Notes under the pieces: generated by a model
Told to the model about the DNA's origin: nothing
The model's database searches: none
What the model saw: only the letters and a program-made list of their open reading frames with translations
Assembly (NCBI GenBank): GCA_004293675.1
Contig: READ01000020.1
Span: forward strand, 38,419 to 102,418
DNA: 64,000 nucleotides
Source: Betaproteobacteria bacterium
GTDB taxonomy: Bacteria > Pseudomonadota > Gammaproteobacteria > Burkholderiales > Casimicrobiaceae
Reading direction: 5' to 3'
Part shown: piece after piece, positions 52,633-61,889 of the stretch
Layout of the letters: each line of letters starts with the position of its first letter
How positions within the stretch are numbered: position 1 is the first letter of the stretch
Program-made: the position numbers and the translations under genes

Positions 52633-53100
52633 CTACTTTTTAACGGTGGGTGGCGTTACAGGTTGCGCCGATCCAGCGGGCGACTGCGTGGTATTCGCGG
52701 GCGTTTGAGCTTGTGTTGGCGGTGCTTTGCCGTCCGCTGCGATTGCGCCCTTAGTCGGCCGTTTGGGGATCAGCACCGAATTGGGTGTGCCGCCCACGCT
52801 GGAGCATTCGGTGATGCTCCCGGCTGCGTCTGACTCGCAGCAAGTGTGTTGACCGTCTTTGCAGTACATAAATGAACCGCCGCCTTTGCCCGAGATTAGA
52901 TCCGGCATACCGATGTCTTCACAGGCCTTGAGTAATGTCTCACCCACGGCGTTCAATTCGCCGACGCCCTGGGTTCCACAAACGTGCCAGCCCGGTTTTG
53001 GTGGTGCTTTCTTGAGCGCCGCAGCGTCAAACGACAGGACGGCGACGCTCAGCGCAAGCGGTGCATTGGCGATCAGTAAGCTTGACGGTGGAAGTTTCAT
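52633..53100 (-). CDS. Secreted cysteine-rich protein, paralogue 1
   Basis: A 155-residue exported protein. The signal peptide MKLPPSSLLIANAPLALSVA leads to a mature domain KKAPPKPGWHVCGTQGVGEL, LLKACEDIGMPDLISGKGGG, then SFMYCKDGQHTCCESDAAGS and CSSVGGTPN. Six cysteines would be able to form three disulphides in the periplasm or outside. The C-terminal 40 residues are Pro/Thr/Gln-rich. It shares the whole cysteine domain with the next gene upstream. Function is unknown. Confidence 0.75.
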   Translation of the reverse strand: MKLPPSSLLIANAPLALSVAVLSFDAAALKKAPPKPGWHVCGTQGVGELNAVGETLLKACEDIGMPDLISGKGGGSFMYCKDGQHTCCESDAAGSITECSSVGGTPNSVLIPKRPTKGAIAADGKAPPTQAQTPANTTQSPAGSAQPVTPPTVKK

Positions 53101-53188
53101 AGGGGTTCCGATGTTTGGGGTGGTGCGATCAATTGCGATGCAGCTATCCCAATAATCGGAATTTACGAAGTAAAAGTGACAGGGCTAC

Positions 53189-53692
53189 TCATTTTTTGCC
53201 AGGTGGCTGTGGCAGAGTCATCGGTGCCGGCGGTGACGCGGCCGGATGCTGGCTTTGAGCCTGCGTGGTCTGTGGCGTTCGGTTGAGCGGCGTTTGATTG
53301 GGCGCAGGTTGTTTGAGTGCGGGACGGGCATTGGGTTTACCACCTACGCTGGAGCACTTGGTAACACTCCCAGCCGCGTTTGACTCGCAGCAGGTGTGTT
53401 GACCGTCTTTGCAGTACATAAACGAGCCGCCGCCTTTGCCTGACAGTAGATCGTCTTTACCGGTGTCCCAGCAGGCATTGAGTAACGTCTCGCCAATGGC
53501 GTCCTTCTCATCGGTTCCGAGCGCTCCGCACACATGCCAACCCGGTTTGGGTGGCGCTTTCTTGTCCGCGGTGGCGTCGAATGAGGCAGCTGCAACGGTC
53601 AGCGCTAAGAGCGCTTGGGCGAGCAGCAGGCTGGTTGCGCTGAACGATCGTTTAGCGACCGATCTAGTCTGTACTTTGCGGTTGTGTTTCAT
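53189..53692 (-). CDS. Secreted cysteine-rich protein, paralogue 2
   Basis: A 167-residue paralogue of the gene at 52633. After a signal peptide (SFSATSLLLAQALLALTVAA, cleavage near ATA) the mature domain reads KKAPPKPGWHVCGALGTDEK, LLNACWDTGKDDLLSGKGGG, SFMYCKDGQHTCCESNAAGS and CSSVGGKPN, with every cysteine conserved. The tail is again Pro/Gln-rich. The three small genes lie downstream of two kinase genes and an ECF sigma factor on the same strand; regulation by that system is a hypothesis. Confidence 0.75.
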   Translation of the reverse strand: MKHNRKVQTRSVAKRSFSATSLLLAQALLALTVAAASFDATADKKAPPKPGWHVCGALGTDEKDAIGETLLNACWDTGKDDLLSGKGGGSFMYCKDGQHTCCESNAAGSVTKCSSVGGKPNARPALKQPAPNQTPLNRTPQTTQAQSQHPAASPPAPMTLPQPPGKK

Positions 53693-53779
53693 CGGACTTC
53701 CAAGTTGATGGATGCAACCAATGGCACCCTAATGTGGCAATCGAAATCCTGCGACAAAACACGACATATCTCAAAATTT

Positions 53780-53905
53780 CTTACTGGCTTTTCTATCTAT
53801 AACCATATTTAATAATGTTTACAGTGCAGTTTTAATATTATTTGACAAACAAATTTAGTTACTCATATTCCATATCTCAATTGGCAATCGTCAGCAATGC
53901 TAGGA
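53780..53905. repeat. 125-bp AT-rich inverted-repeat element, copy K (diverged)
   Basis: The left half TTACTGGCTTTTCTATCTAT then AACCATATTTAATAATG pairs with the right half CATATTCCATATCTCAATTG then GCAATCGTCAGCAATGCTAG. It is more diverged than the others but has the same length and end geometry, and fills most of the gap between the cysteine-rich genes and kinase B. Confidence 0.6.
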
Positions 53906-53963
53906 TTTCAACTGATGGCTAGTTCAACGCGAGCGCTAGGCCACGCGGCCGCCTGAATTTGAA

Positions 53964-56702
53964 TTATTTGGTCGTTGGCTGCAACGACCTAGGCCGTGAT
54001 TCCATCGCACGCTGCGTGGATTCGAGCACTCCGGCTGAATATGTGCGCATCAAGCCAATCGTGCCATCGTCGACGGGCGCGGGCCAGGGGCGAACCGAGC
54101 CCGCTGCCGTAAGTAGTGCACGAATGTCGGGCAGGCGCGAATCCGACGTTCGCATCCATTCCGTTGCGCTGCGCCACGCTAACTCGCGCTTGGCGCTATC
54201 AACCGAAACCCACGACAGTAGCGCGTCGATGCGCGCGCCCGACGCGCTGTCGTCGGCCTGAGTCGTTTCGGTGCGCAGCGCATTGAGCGTGGTTTCGGCG
54301 TCCGATCGGGCGCCTGCAAGCGCCTGAACCGCAGCCAGATGAATTCGCATCCGCATCGCCGCTTCGTTGTAGCCGTTTGAGCGCGCAACATACAGGTTCA
54401 GTGCTTCGTTTAAACGATCTCGCGCGGGTTCATAGCGCTCGGTGATTGCATAGAGCAATCCCAACGCTGCGCGCGACGTGGCTGACTCTTGCGTGGGTGC
54501 GACGATAGGTTCGCGCCCGGTGTCGTTGGTTGTTTGCGCTTTGACGAGCGCTTTCAAGAGCTGCTGTTCGGAGTCGCGGGTTTGACCGGCGGTGATCTCA
54601 ATTGCCACAACACCGGGCAAATAAAACAATCGTTGATCAAACGCTTCGCCCATGTACGCCACGCCCTGATTGAACGCGCCACGAGCAAGCGTTGCAGCCT
54701 CTTGCTGAAGCCCCGCTTCGTTGAGTGCTCGCGCGATGGCCAGTGCGAATTGATGATTGCCCTTGGGGTCTTTCTTCACGCTCGGAATGGAGAGCACTCG
54801 TTGCCAGAGCTGCTTCGCGCGCACCATATCGCCGGCGGATGTGGAAGCGGTTGCGCCCCAATATCCCACTAAAACATGCCAGATGCTCGCGTCGTCGATA
54901 CTGGGCGACAAACGAGCGTCCATTTCAGTCCAGCGCGCTACCGCTTCGCGGGAGCGCCCGATCGACACCGAATACATCGAATTCATCCACTCGGGCGCGA
55001 GGCACTTTGGGTTCGGCGTGTCAGCCGCCGTGACGCCGCAGCGAGCCCGCAGCGCGGTCAGCGCCTCATTAAATTCTTGGTAGCGATTCATCGTTAAATG
55101 CATGTAGGTCACGCGAGAAGCATTGCGGATCGCTTCGCGTGAATCTGCGCCGTGCACCGAATCAATGAGCGGCTGCGCTTTGCTGCGAACTTCGTAGGAG
55201 AGCTGATGCTCGCCCATGTTGAACAGACTCTCGCCAATCGTTTCGTAGAGCTCTGCAGCGGCTTTAGGCTGATCCTTAAAGCGAGTGTCCAATTGATTGG
55301 CCGCGCGAAGGAGTAGGTCACGTTGCGACAGCAGGCCGCCGCCATCGTTGTAGTAGCTCGTCGGTGTGAGTGTTTCGATCAAAAACGCTTTGGTGCGTTT
55401 GAGTGTTTCACTCTCGTTCCAAATCTTAAACGCAGCGCCGGACACTGCGGCGAACGACGCTGCAACACAGCCAATGACCAGCCAATGTCGCCGCAGAAAG
55501 GCTCTCGCAAGATAAGCACGCGCGCGCCCACGAGCTCGAACCGGTTGCTGCAAGCGGTAGCGCTCGATGTCGTCGTGAAAGCTCGTGACGCTGTCGTAGC
55601 GATCCTCGGGACGCAGCGCCATGGCTTTGAAGATGATCGCTTCCAAATCGCGAGTGACACGAAACGAGGTCTTGTTATTCGCGTGATTGATCGGCAGCAG
55701 ATCGCCGCGCAGGATCGATTCTTCGAGCGCGGCAGTCGTTTGGCGTTCCACGCGATAGGCGGAGCGACCTGCGAGCAGGGAATACAGCAACGCACCCAGC
55801 GAATAGACGTCTGAGGCCGTGGTCACCCGCTCGCGACGAATCTGTTCGGGGCTCGCGTAGTTCACGGTGAGCGCGTGACCCGCGAGTTTCGTCAGATCGT
55901 GCGCAGTTGGCGCTTGCGCTGTTTCCGTAGGCCGCGTGTTCGCAGCCACCGCGCCGTTTGCGTTCGGTTCGTCGCCTTTCGTGTCGTGTTGCACGAATCC
56001 GGCAATGCCGAAATCAAGGAGCTTGATTTGTGCGACGCCGCCATCCTCCGTGACCATCACGTTGCCCGGTTTGATGTCCCGATGTACGACCAGTTGTGAA
56101 TGAGCTTGAGCTACTGCTGGAAGCAGCTGCGAAAAAAGCTTAACGATCGATGGGCCGTCTAATTGCTTGGCTCGGCAATACTGATCGATGCATTCGCCGT
56201 CAACGTACTCAAGGATCAGGTAAGGCTGTCCCGTGCCCGACAAGCCCGCATCAATCAGCCGGGCGATGGCGGGATGGGAAAGCTTCGCCAAAATCGAGCC
56301 TTCGCGCCGAAAGCGCGCGGCCGATGCTTGTCCAACGAGCGAGAGATTGAGCAGCTTGACCGCAGCGCGTCCTTCGAATTGTCCGTCGCTGCGATCAGCA
56401 AGCCACACCGTGCCCATCCCGCCGTGGCCGATGAGTTTGGTGATGGTGTACGCACCGAGTTGGGTGCCAACGAGCGTGGCACCGCTGTCACGTCTAAGCT
56501 GGTTTTTGGACGTGATTTCGAGAAAGTCGGTGTCCTGGGCTTCGCTCTGAACACCCAGCAGCGCCCGTAAGTCAGTCGCCAGCGGCGCGTTCGTGAGGCT
56601 CAATTCGTCAAGAAAACGCTCGCGTTCAGCCACGCTCAAATCGAGCAGATGATCGAGCTGCGGGCTCAGCGTTTTCCAGCGATCAACGACGGTTTCTTTC
56701 AT
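53964..56702 (-). CDS. Transmembrane Ser/Thr protein kinase B with TPR-like C-terminus
   Basis: A 912-residue Hanks-type kinase. The glycine loop is HGGMGTVWLADRSDG near residue 95 with the ATP lysine in AAVKLLN; the catalytic loop is VVHRDIKPGNVMV near 205; DFG is in KLLDFGIAGF near 231; activation loop and APE-like region are VNYASPEQIRRE. One transmembrane helix (WLVIGCVAASFAAVSGAAFK, about 411) separates it from a large extracytoplasmic helical region with TPR-like repeats (QTRDSEQQLLKALVKAQTTN, ALGLLYAITERYEPARDRLN). The N-terminal 80 residues (VDRWKTLSPQLDHLLDLSVA) match kinase A. All catalytic residues look intact. Confidence 0.93.
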   Translation of the reverse strand: MKETVVDRWKTLSPQLDHLLDLSVAERERFLDELSLTNAPLATDLRALLGVQSEAQDTDFLEITSKNQLRRDSGATLVGTQLGAYTITKLIGHGGMGTVWLADRSDGQFEGRAAVKLLNLSLVGQASAARFRREGSILAKLSHPAIARLIDAGLSGTGQPYLILEYVDGECIDQYCRAKQLDGPSIVKLFSQLLPAVAQAHSQLVVHRDIKPGNVMVTEDGGVAQIKLLDFGIAGFVQHDTKGDEPNANGAVAANTRPTETAQAPTAHDLTKLAGHALTVNYASPEQIRRERVTTASDVYSLGALLYSLLAGRSAYRVERQTTAALEESILRGDLLPINHANNKTSFRVTRDLEAIIFKAMALRPEDRYDSVTSFHDDIERYRLQQPVRARGRARAYLARAFLRRHWLVIGCVAASFAAVSGAAFKIWNESETLKRTKAFLIETLTPTSYYNDGGGLLSQRDLLLRAANQLDTRFKDQPKAAAELYETIGESLFNMGEHQLSYEVRSKAQPLIDSVHGADSREAIRNASRVTYMHLTMNRYQEFNEALTALRARCGVTAADTPNPKCLAPEWMNSMYSVSIGRSREAVARWTEMDARLSPSIDDASIWHVLVGYWGATASTSAGDMVRAKQLWQRVLSIPSVKKDPKGNHQFALAIARALNEAGLQQEAATLARGAFNQGVAYMGEAFDQRLFYLPGVVAIEITAGQTRDSEQQLLKALVKAQTTNDTGREPIVAPTQESATSRAALGLLYAITERYEPARDRLNEALNLYVARSNGYNEAAMRMRIHLAAVQALAGARSDAETTLNALRTETTQADDSASGARIDALLSWVSVDSAKRELAWRSATEWMRTSDSRLPDIRALLTAAGSVRPWPAPVDDGTIGLMRTYSAGVLESTQRAMESRPRSLQPTTK

Positions 56703-56825
56703 TCGGGCGATTCGATCTCTCGTTGCTGTCTCAAAATGAGCCGATCAGGAATAGCGTTTGTAACAAGCTGCGGTGGCGTGTTTTGCTGGATCACGCTAGG
56801 CGCAGCGCGGTGTCCAGGCGCTTGA

Positions 56826-59708
56826 CTAACGGCAGTTCGTTCGCGTTTCGATCTGCGTGTACGCCGTGTCTAACAGCGGATGCGATTTCGTAAGGCGGGC
56901 ATTGTTGCCGTTCAGAATACTTTCGAGCGAAGCCAGCCCTTCCTGACAACGGTTTAGCTGGAACAACGAGACAACACGCCATAGCTTGGCCTCTACTAAA
57001 CGAGGGGCTGTTGCATCCATTTGCGCTGCCATCGCGGCCAGCGATTCGTCGAGTCGATCGAATGCCGCTTGAAAGTCGGCGTTTGAAAGTTCGACGCGCG
57101 CTAGCGCCACTTGCGCCGGCAAGACAAACGCACTGGTTCGGTAGCTCTGAGTGTTCAATTCCCTCTTGGCGTCCTCAAAGTATCCAGTTGGGCAGTGTTC
57201 TGAGGACGGCGCTGTTTTGCAAGCGAGCGCTTTTCGTGCAAGAGCGTTTCTTCGAGAATGCGGCGGGAATCCGTCTCCTAGCTGCGTGATGCCCGCCGCA
57301 AACTTGGCTTGAGCCCCCGCCGTATCCCCAAGCAGCCAAAGAAGCTCGGCGTTGACTAGTGTGACGGATGCCGTCCATGCCGGAACACCTGATCGAACTA
57401 GCGCGGGCTCCGCCGCTGCCACCAGTCGGCGCGCCGTGGTCAGGTCGCCTTCCTCAATGGCCAACAGCGCGCGCAATCGCAGTGACAACGCCGTATCTTC
57501 GCTATCGACGCTGCGGGTTTGATCGGTGTAGTGTCTTTGAAGTGCGCAGACGGCGGCGGCACGCTCACCACCGTTAGCGATGATCTCAATCGTGCACAGA
57601 CGGGATAGATTGAGCCACTGCCGAGCGCTGCGATTGGGGTGCAACGCAAGCGATTGCTGGGCCGCCAACAGATCGGCGCGTCCCGCTCGCAAGTCACCTG
57701 CAAGTGCGCGTGCGTTGCCGCGTTGCGAGAGGCTGATAGCGGTTTCGTACGAATCAGCTTGATACGTCAACAGGAAAGTTCGGTGCGCTTTGTCGTATGC
57801 ATCCGCTGCACCTAGATAGTCGCCTACGGACTCCAGCCCGAAGCCCAAATTTGAATATCCTGTTGCCACGCGCGGACTGTCAGGGGCATATTTTGCGAGT
57901 CGCTCTTTAAGAGCCAAGCGTGCGTACTTCAAGGCATCGGTGGCCGATTTGCGCTGCGCAGACAAGTTGGAAAGTGTTGTGTACAGGCGAATTAAGTTTT
58001 CCCCGCCCACGCCTTGTTTTAAGAAGAGCTTCTCTGCATCGATGAGGTCGCGCTCTGCCTCCACGCGATCAAGTTTTGTAAGTCGAATATGACCACGCTC
58101 CGCTAGTGCCACCGCAGTGGATAGACGAGTGTTGCCAAATTTCGCGTACGACACTTGGTATGCCTCATCGATTAATGCCAACGCTGCGTCGCGCGCCTCG
58201 AGTTTGTTTTGCAGGCGAGCAAAGATGAGCAAAAGGTCAATGCGCTCCTCTGGGCCGAGCGAGTTGTTGCCTTTGAGTTCCGCAACGCTTTTCTCAACGA
58301 GGACCTTGAGCGATGGCTGTTTTTGTTCTACGAGACCCTCTCCAATTGGCGCAAAGATGCTTTCGACAAACTCCCGCACGTTGTTGGCGCGGCGAGCCTC
58401 CTGAGCAGCCTGCTTGGCTTGCCATGCCGTGCTGACAACACCGCCGGCTACCGCCACGGCCACTGCCATCGCTGCCAGAGCCGCGACTCGGTTGCGACGA
58501 ACAAATCGACGCACTCTATATAGAAAGCTGTCGGCGCAAGCCTTGACGGGTTCGAACTTTAAGTGCCGCTGAAGATCCTCGGCAAACTCATTGACAGTTT
58601 TGTATCGCTCAGCGGGTACTTTCTTTAGCGCCTTGGCCAGAATGTTGTCAAGATCACCGCTAACCAAACTCACCAAGCGTTTTGGTGTGGTGGTTCGGCG
58701 TTCCGCCAATGCACTCGCGTCGTCTGCGGTGGTGTCTCGACTTTGCGTCACCGCGTCAGAGAGTTTGCGCGGTGTGTCTTCGAGCACCGCTTTGAGCGCC
58801 ATCGCCGACGAGGCGGCGTGGCCAGCGGTGGGGTGCTTGCCAGACAACAGAACGTAGAGCATCACGCCCAACGCGTAAACATCGGTGGCCGTGGTGATCG
58901 GCGCGCCTTCGATCTGCTCGGGTGCGGCGTAATCGGGCGTGAGTGGGTTGGCGCCCAAGCGGGTCAGGGCGGTGGTGCCTTGTTCGCCGCCGCCGCCCGA
59001 ATCCGCGTCGTCTTGCAGCAGCTTAGCAATTCCAAAATCTAGCAGTTTCACTTGGCCGTCTTGGGTGACCATGACATTGCTGGGTTTAATGTCTCGGTGC
59101 ACCACCAAATGACTGTGCGCGTGTGAGACGCCGTCTAGGACTTTCAAAAACAGGTCGATGCGCTGACGTACGCTCAAGCGATGCGCGTCGCAATAGAGAT
59201 CAATGGACTGCCCAGCGACGTATTCCAAGACTAAGTACGGCTGACCCGCGCCCGAAATTCCAGCATCGATGAGCTGCGCAATGTTGGGGTGCTTTAGCGT
59301 GGCGAGGATCGTGCCTTCGCGACGAAAGCGCTCGGCACTGCTGCGACCCACGAGCGAGAGATTGAGAAGCTTGATTGCGGCGTGGCCTTCGTAGCGACCA
59401 TCGTTTCGCTGCGCTAACCACACCGAACCCATTCCGCCGTAGCCGAGCGGTTGCGTCAGAACATACGCACCCATTTGCTGACCGGCCAAGGTGGGCTCGG
59501 CGCTTGATAGCGTGGGGCCACGGTGCATGAACTCTGCCGCTTCGGCTTGCGCGGACCGCTCAAGGAGCGTGGAGAGTTCGTCGGCCCATTCGGGTTGGTT
59601 CGACCGAAGGTCGTTGAGAAATCTGGCTCGCTCGGCGGGCTCCAGTTCCAGCGCCTGATCGAGCAAGGGGCTGAGTTGTTTCCAGCGTTCAGCGGTCCAG
59701 TGAGCCAT
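56826..59708 (-). CDS. Transmembrane Ser/Thr protein kinase A with TPR-like C-terminus
   Basis: A 960-residue paralogue of kinase B, with glycine loop LGYGGMGSVWLAQRNDG near residue 90, HRDIKPSN near 204, DFGIAKLL near 224 and the activation-segment LTPDYAAPEQIEGAP. One transmembrane helix (ALAAMAVAVAVAGGVVSTAW) near 410-430 is followed by an extracytoplasmic helical domain with TPR-like repeats. The leading WTAERWKQLSPLLDQALELE is shared with kinase B and is a family-specific N-terminal segment. The ATG at 59708 is chosen over a TTG at 59741. It is 203 bp downstream of the sigma factor and 123 bp upstream of kinase B, so they likely form one unit. Confidence 0.93.
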   Translation of the reverse strand: MAHWTAERWKQLSPLLDQALELEPAERARFLNDLRSNQPEWADELSTLLERSAQAEAAEFMHRGPTLSSAEPTLAGQQMGAYVLTQPLGYGGMGSVWLAQRNDGRYEGHAAIKLLNLSLVGRSSAERFRREGTILATLKHPNIAQLIDAGISGAGQPYLVLEYVAGQSIDLYCDAHRLSVRQRIDLFLKVLDGVSHAHSHLVVHRDIKPSNVMVTQDGQVKLLDFGIAKLLQDDADSGGGGEQGTTALTRLGANPLTPDYAAPEQIEGAPITTATDVYALGVMLYVLLSGKHPTAGHAASSAMALKAVLEDTPRKLSDAVTQSRDTTADDASALAERRTTTPKRLVSLVSGDLDNILAKALKKVPAERYKTVNEFAEDLQRHLKFEPVKACADSFLYRVRRFVRRNRVAALAAMAVAVAVAGGVVSTAWQAKQAAQEARRANNVREFVESIFAPIGEGLVEQKQPSLKVLVEKSVAELKGNNSLGPEERIDLLLIFARLQNKLEARDAALALIDEAYQVSYAKFGNTRLSTAVALAERGHIRLTKLDRVEAERDLIDAEKLFLKQGVGGENLIRLYTTLSNLSAQRKSATDALKYARLALKERLAKYAPDSPRVATGYSNLGFGLESVGDYLGAADAYDKAHRTFLLTYQADSYETAISLSQRGNARALAGDLRAGRADLLAAQQSLALHPNRSARQWLNLSRLCTIEIIANGGERAAAVCALQRHYTDQTRSVDSEDTALSLRLRALLAIEEGDLTTARRLVAAAEPALVRSGVPAWTASVTLVNAELLWLLGDTAGAQAKFAAGITQLGDGFPPHSRRNALARKALACKTAPSSEHCPTGYFEDAKRELNTQSYRTSAFVLPAQVALARVELSNADFQAAFDRLDESLAAMAAQMDATAPRLVEAKLWRVVSLFQLNRCQEGLASLESILNGNNARLTKSHPLLDTAYTQIETRTNCR

Positions 59709-59911
59709 TTCGGCAGGTCTTTCAGATGAAGTTTTCGCCAATTCGGGCCAGTGAGCAACGGGAGTGCCGCGCGCCGTGACAAGGTGACGGCAGTTTTGCC
59801 CCGTAACCCTGACGATTTGCCGCGTCCGTATGGATGTAAACGAAAACTAAGTGCGAAATCAGACAACGCCTCAGAAAATATCTAAATGCGCCTGACTGAC
59901 TGGGCTGCCCG

Positions 59912-60589
59912 TCAGCCTTTTCTGATGGCCTGAAACAGAAAGATTCGCGCCTTTTCCCACTGTCGCTGAACCGTTCGCTCCGACACGTTTTGCATTGCTG
60001 CAATGTCTGAAAACGAAAACCCGCAGAAAAACTTGAGCTCCACGACCTCGGCCAGCGACGGCTCGATCGTGGCGAGTTGGTCGACCGCCTCGTTGATACT
60101 TTCGAGCTCGGTCAAATCGCTGACGTTTTCGGCGATTTGCGTGTCGAGCGAGGTAATGTGCAGATCACCCCCGCGTTTGAGGGCGCCGCGATTACGAGCG
60201 TGATCGACGATCAATCCACGCATGGCGCGCGCTGCGTAGGCCATAAATCGTCCGCGCTCGGTGAATGCCAGATCGTCTCGGCCTTGCAAAGCGATGTAGG
60301 CTTCGTGCACCAGCGTGGTCGCATTGAGCGAAACGCCGAATCCATGACGCCGAAGCTGCGCTTGGGACAGACGATGCAGCTCGTCGTACAGGGCGACAAA
60401 CAGCTGTTCGGTGGCAACGCCTTGGTTTGACGGCTTGTTTTCGTGAGCGGGTGACGATGCGACTGAAACGGCTTCTAGCATGGATGGACTCGCAAGGCTT
60501 GGGTTCGGTGGGTCGGGATCGGATCGAAACGTAGGAGCGCTGACGAGATCGACACCCATCAATACTAAGGACGAAAACGCAGCAAGCAT
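59912..60589 (-). CDS. ECF sigma factor associated with Ser/Thr kinases
   Basis: A 225-residue sigma-70 family protein of the TIGR02999 (Sig-70_X6) kind. Region 2 includes ALYDELHRLSQAQLRRHGFG, NATTLVHEAYIALQGR and RFMAYAARAMRGLIVDHARN; region 4 includes LATIEPSLAEVVELKFFCGF and SFSDIAAMQNVSERTVQRQW. Members of this group are encoded beside Hanks-type kinases, and in the Vibrio EcfP/PpkT case kinase phosphorylation activates the sigma factor; the same is inferred here. No anti-sigma gene is adjacent, in keeping with that. The start may be 60589, 60559 or 60481; the conserved part begins after 60440. Confidence 0.92.
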   Translation of the reverse strand: MLAAFSSLVLMGVDLVSAPTFRSDPDPPNPSLASPSMLEAVSVASSPAHENKPSNQGVATEQLFVALYDELHRLSQAQLRRHGFGVSLNATTLVHEAYIALQGRDDLAFTERGRFMAYAARAMRGLIVDHARNRGALKRGGDLHITSLDTQIAENVSDLTELESINEAVDQLATIEPSLAEVVELKFFCGFSFSDIAAMQNVSERTVQRQWEKARIFLFQAIRKG

Positions 60590-60716
60590 TGCGCCAAACG
60601 GATCAAACGAGACGTTTTATTCGAAATACAGCATAAGTTAATGAAAAAGTGATTTGATGGCTCTATATCCCCAACCGTAAAATTGATGCATCGCAACATC
60701 GCTTTCACGCTCAGAC

Positions 60717-61811
60717 ATGGACATGACCATTAACCCCGCCATTCCCGCTGCCGCCACCGGTCAAACGGGTGCGCCCATCGAGGCCGATGCCGTCATTGTG
60801 GGCGCCGGCCCTGTTGGGTTATTTCAGGTGTTCGAGCTGGGCTTGCTCGAAATCAAGGCACACGTCATCGACGCCCTGTCGCAGCCGGGCGGGCAGCCCA
60901 TCGAGCTCTATCCCGACAAACCGATTTACGACATTCCGGCGATTCCGGTGTGCACCGGAAAAGAGCTCACCGACGGCCTGCTCAAGCAGTGCGAGCCGTT
61001 TAAGCCCACTTTTCATCTGGGGCAAGAGGTCTCAACCGTTGCCAAGCGCGACGATGGACGCTTTGATCTCACAACCTCCGTCGGCACGCGCTTCATCGCG
61101 AAAACCATTTTCATCGCGGGCGGCGTGGGCGCGTTCACCCCCCGGAAACCTAAAGTTGAAGGCATCACTCAGTTTGAGGGTAACGGCCAACTTGCCTACC
61201 GAGTGCGCGATCCACAGCAGTACGCCGGTAAGGACATCGTGATCCTGGGTGGTGGCGATTCGGCGCTGGATTGGGCGCTCAGTTTGCAGCCCATCGCGCA
61301 AAGCGTGACGTTGATCCACCGCCGTGAAGAGTTTCGCGCCGCGCCAGCCAGCGTGGCGAAGATGAAGGCGCTGGCAGCGAACGACGAAATGATGCACATT
61401 ACCGGCCAGGTGACTGGTTTTGAAGCCGAAGCGGGCACCTTGAAAGAAATCAAGGTCACCAGCTTGGACGGAGTTACGCGACGTCTGCCACTTGACCATC
61501 TGCTCGCTTTTTTCGGGTTGTCTCCGCGCCTTGGGCCGATTGCCGAGTGGGGACTAGACATCGAACGCCGTCAAGTCAAAGTCGACACCGAGAAATTCGA
61601 AACCAACATTCCGGGCATTTTCGCCGTGGGCGACATCAACACCTATCCAGGAAAAAAGAAGCTCATTTTGAGCGGTTTCCACGAGGCGGCGCTTGCAGCG
61701 TTCGGCGCGGCGAAGTACATCTTCCCGGATAAAAAAGTGTCCCTGCAATACACCACGACTTCGACCAAGCTACACAACGTTTTGGGTGTCGAATCGCCGG
61801 TCTTTGACTAA
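60717..61811 (+). CDS. Ferredoxin/flavodoxin-NADP(+) reductase, thioredoxin-reductase-like type
   Basis: A 364-residue FAD/NADPH oxidoreductase. The FAD-binding motif is [20 protein letters not shown] near residue 28, followed by [20 protein letters not shown], the family hallmark; the NADPH-binding motif is [20 protein letters not shown] near 172; and [20 protein letters not shown] closes the FAD site. There is no CxxC redox pair, which separates it from thioredoxin reductase. It supplies or removes electrons from ferredoxin or flavodoxin. It is 79 bp upstream of psd. Confidence 0.94.
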   Translation: MDMTINPAIPAAATGQTGAPIEADAVIVGAGPVGLFQVFELGLLEIKAHVIDALSQPGGQPIELYPDKPIYDIPAIPVCTGKELTDGLLKQCEPFKPTFHLGQEVSTVAKRDDGRFDLTTSVGTRFIAKTIFIAGGVGAFTPRKPKVEGITQFEGNGQLAYRVRDPQQYAGKDIVILGGGDSALDWALSLQPIAQSVTLIHRREEFRAAPASVAKMKALAANDEMMHITGQVTGFEAEAGTLKEIKVTSLDGVTRRLPLDHLLAFFGLSPRLGPIAEWGLDIERRQVKVDTEKFETNIPGIFAVGDINTYPGKKKLILSGFHEAALAAFGAAKYIFPDKKVSLQYTTTSTKLHNVLGVESPVFD

Positions 61812-61889
61812 ATTTTTTGCGTGCGGCGCAAGGTTGCACGTTCGGGAAATGCAAAAATCGACAACGATTTGTTTTTCCTGCGGTTCGCC

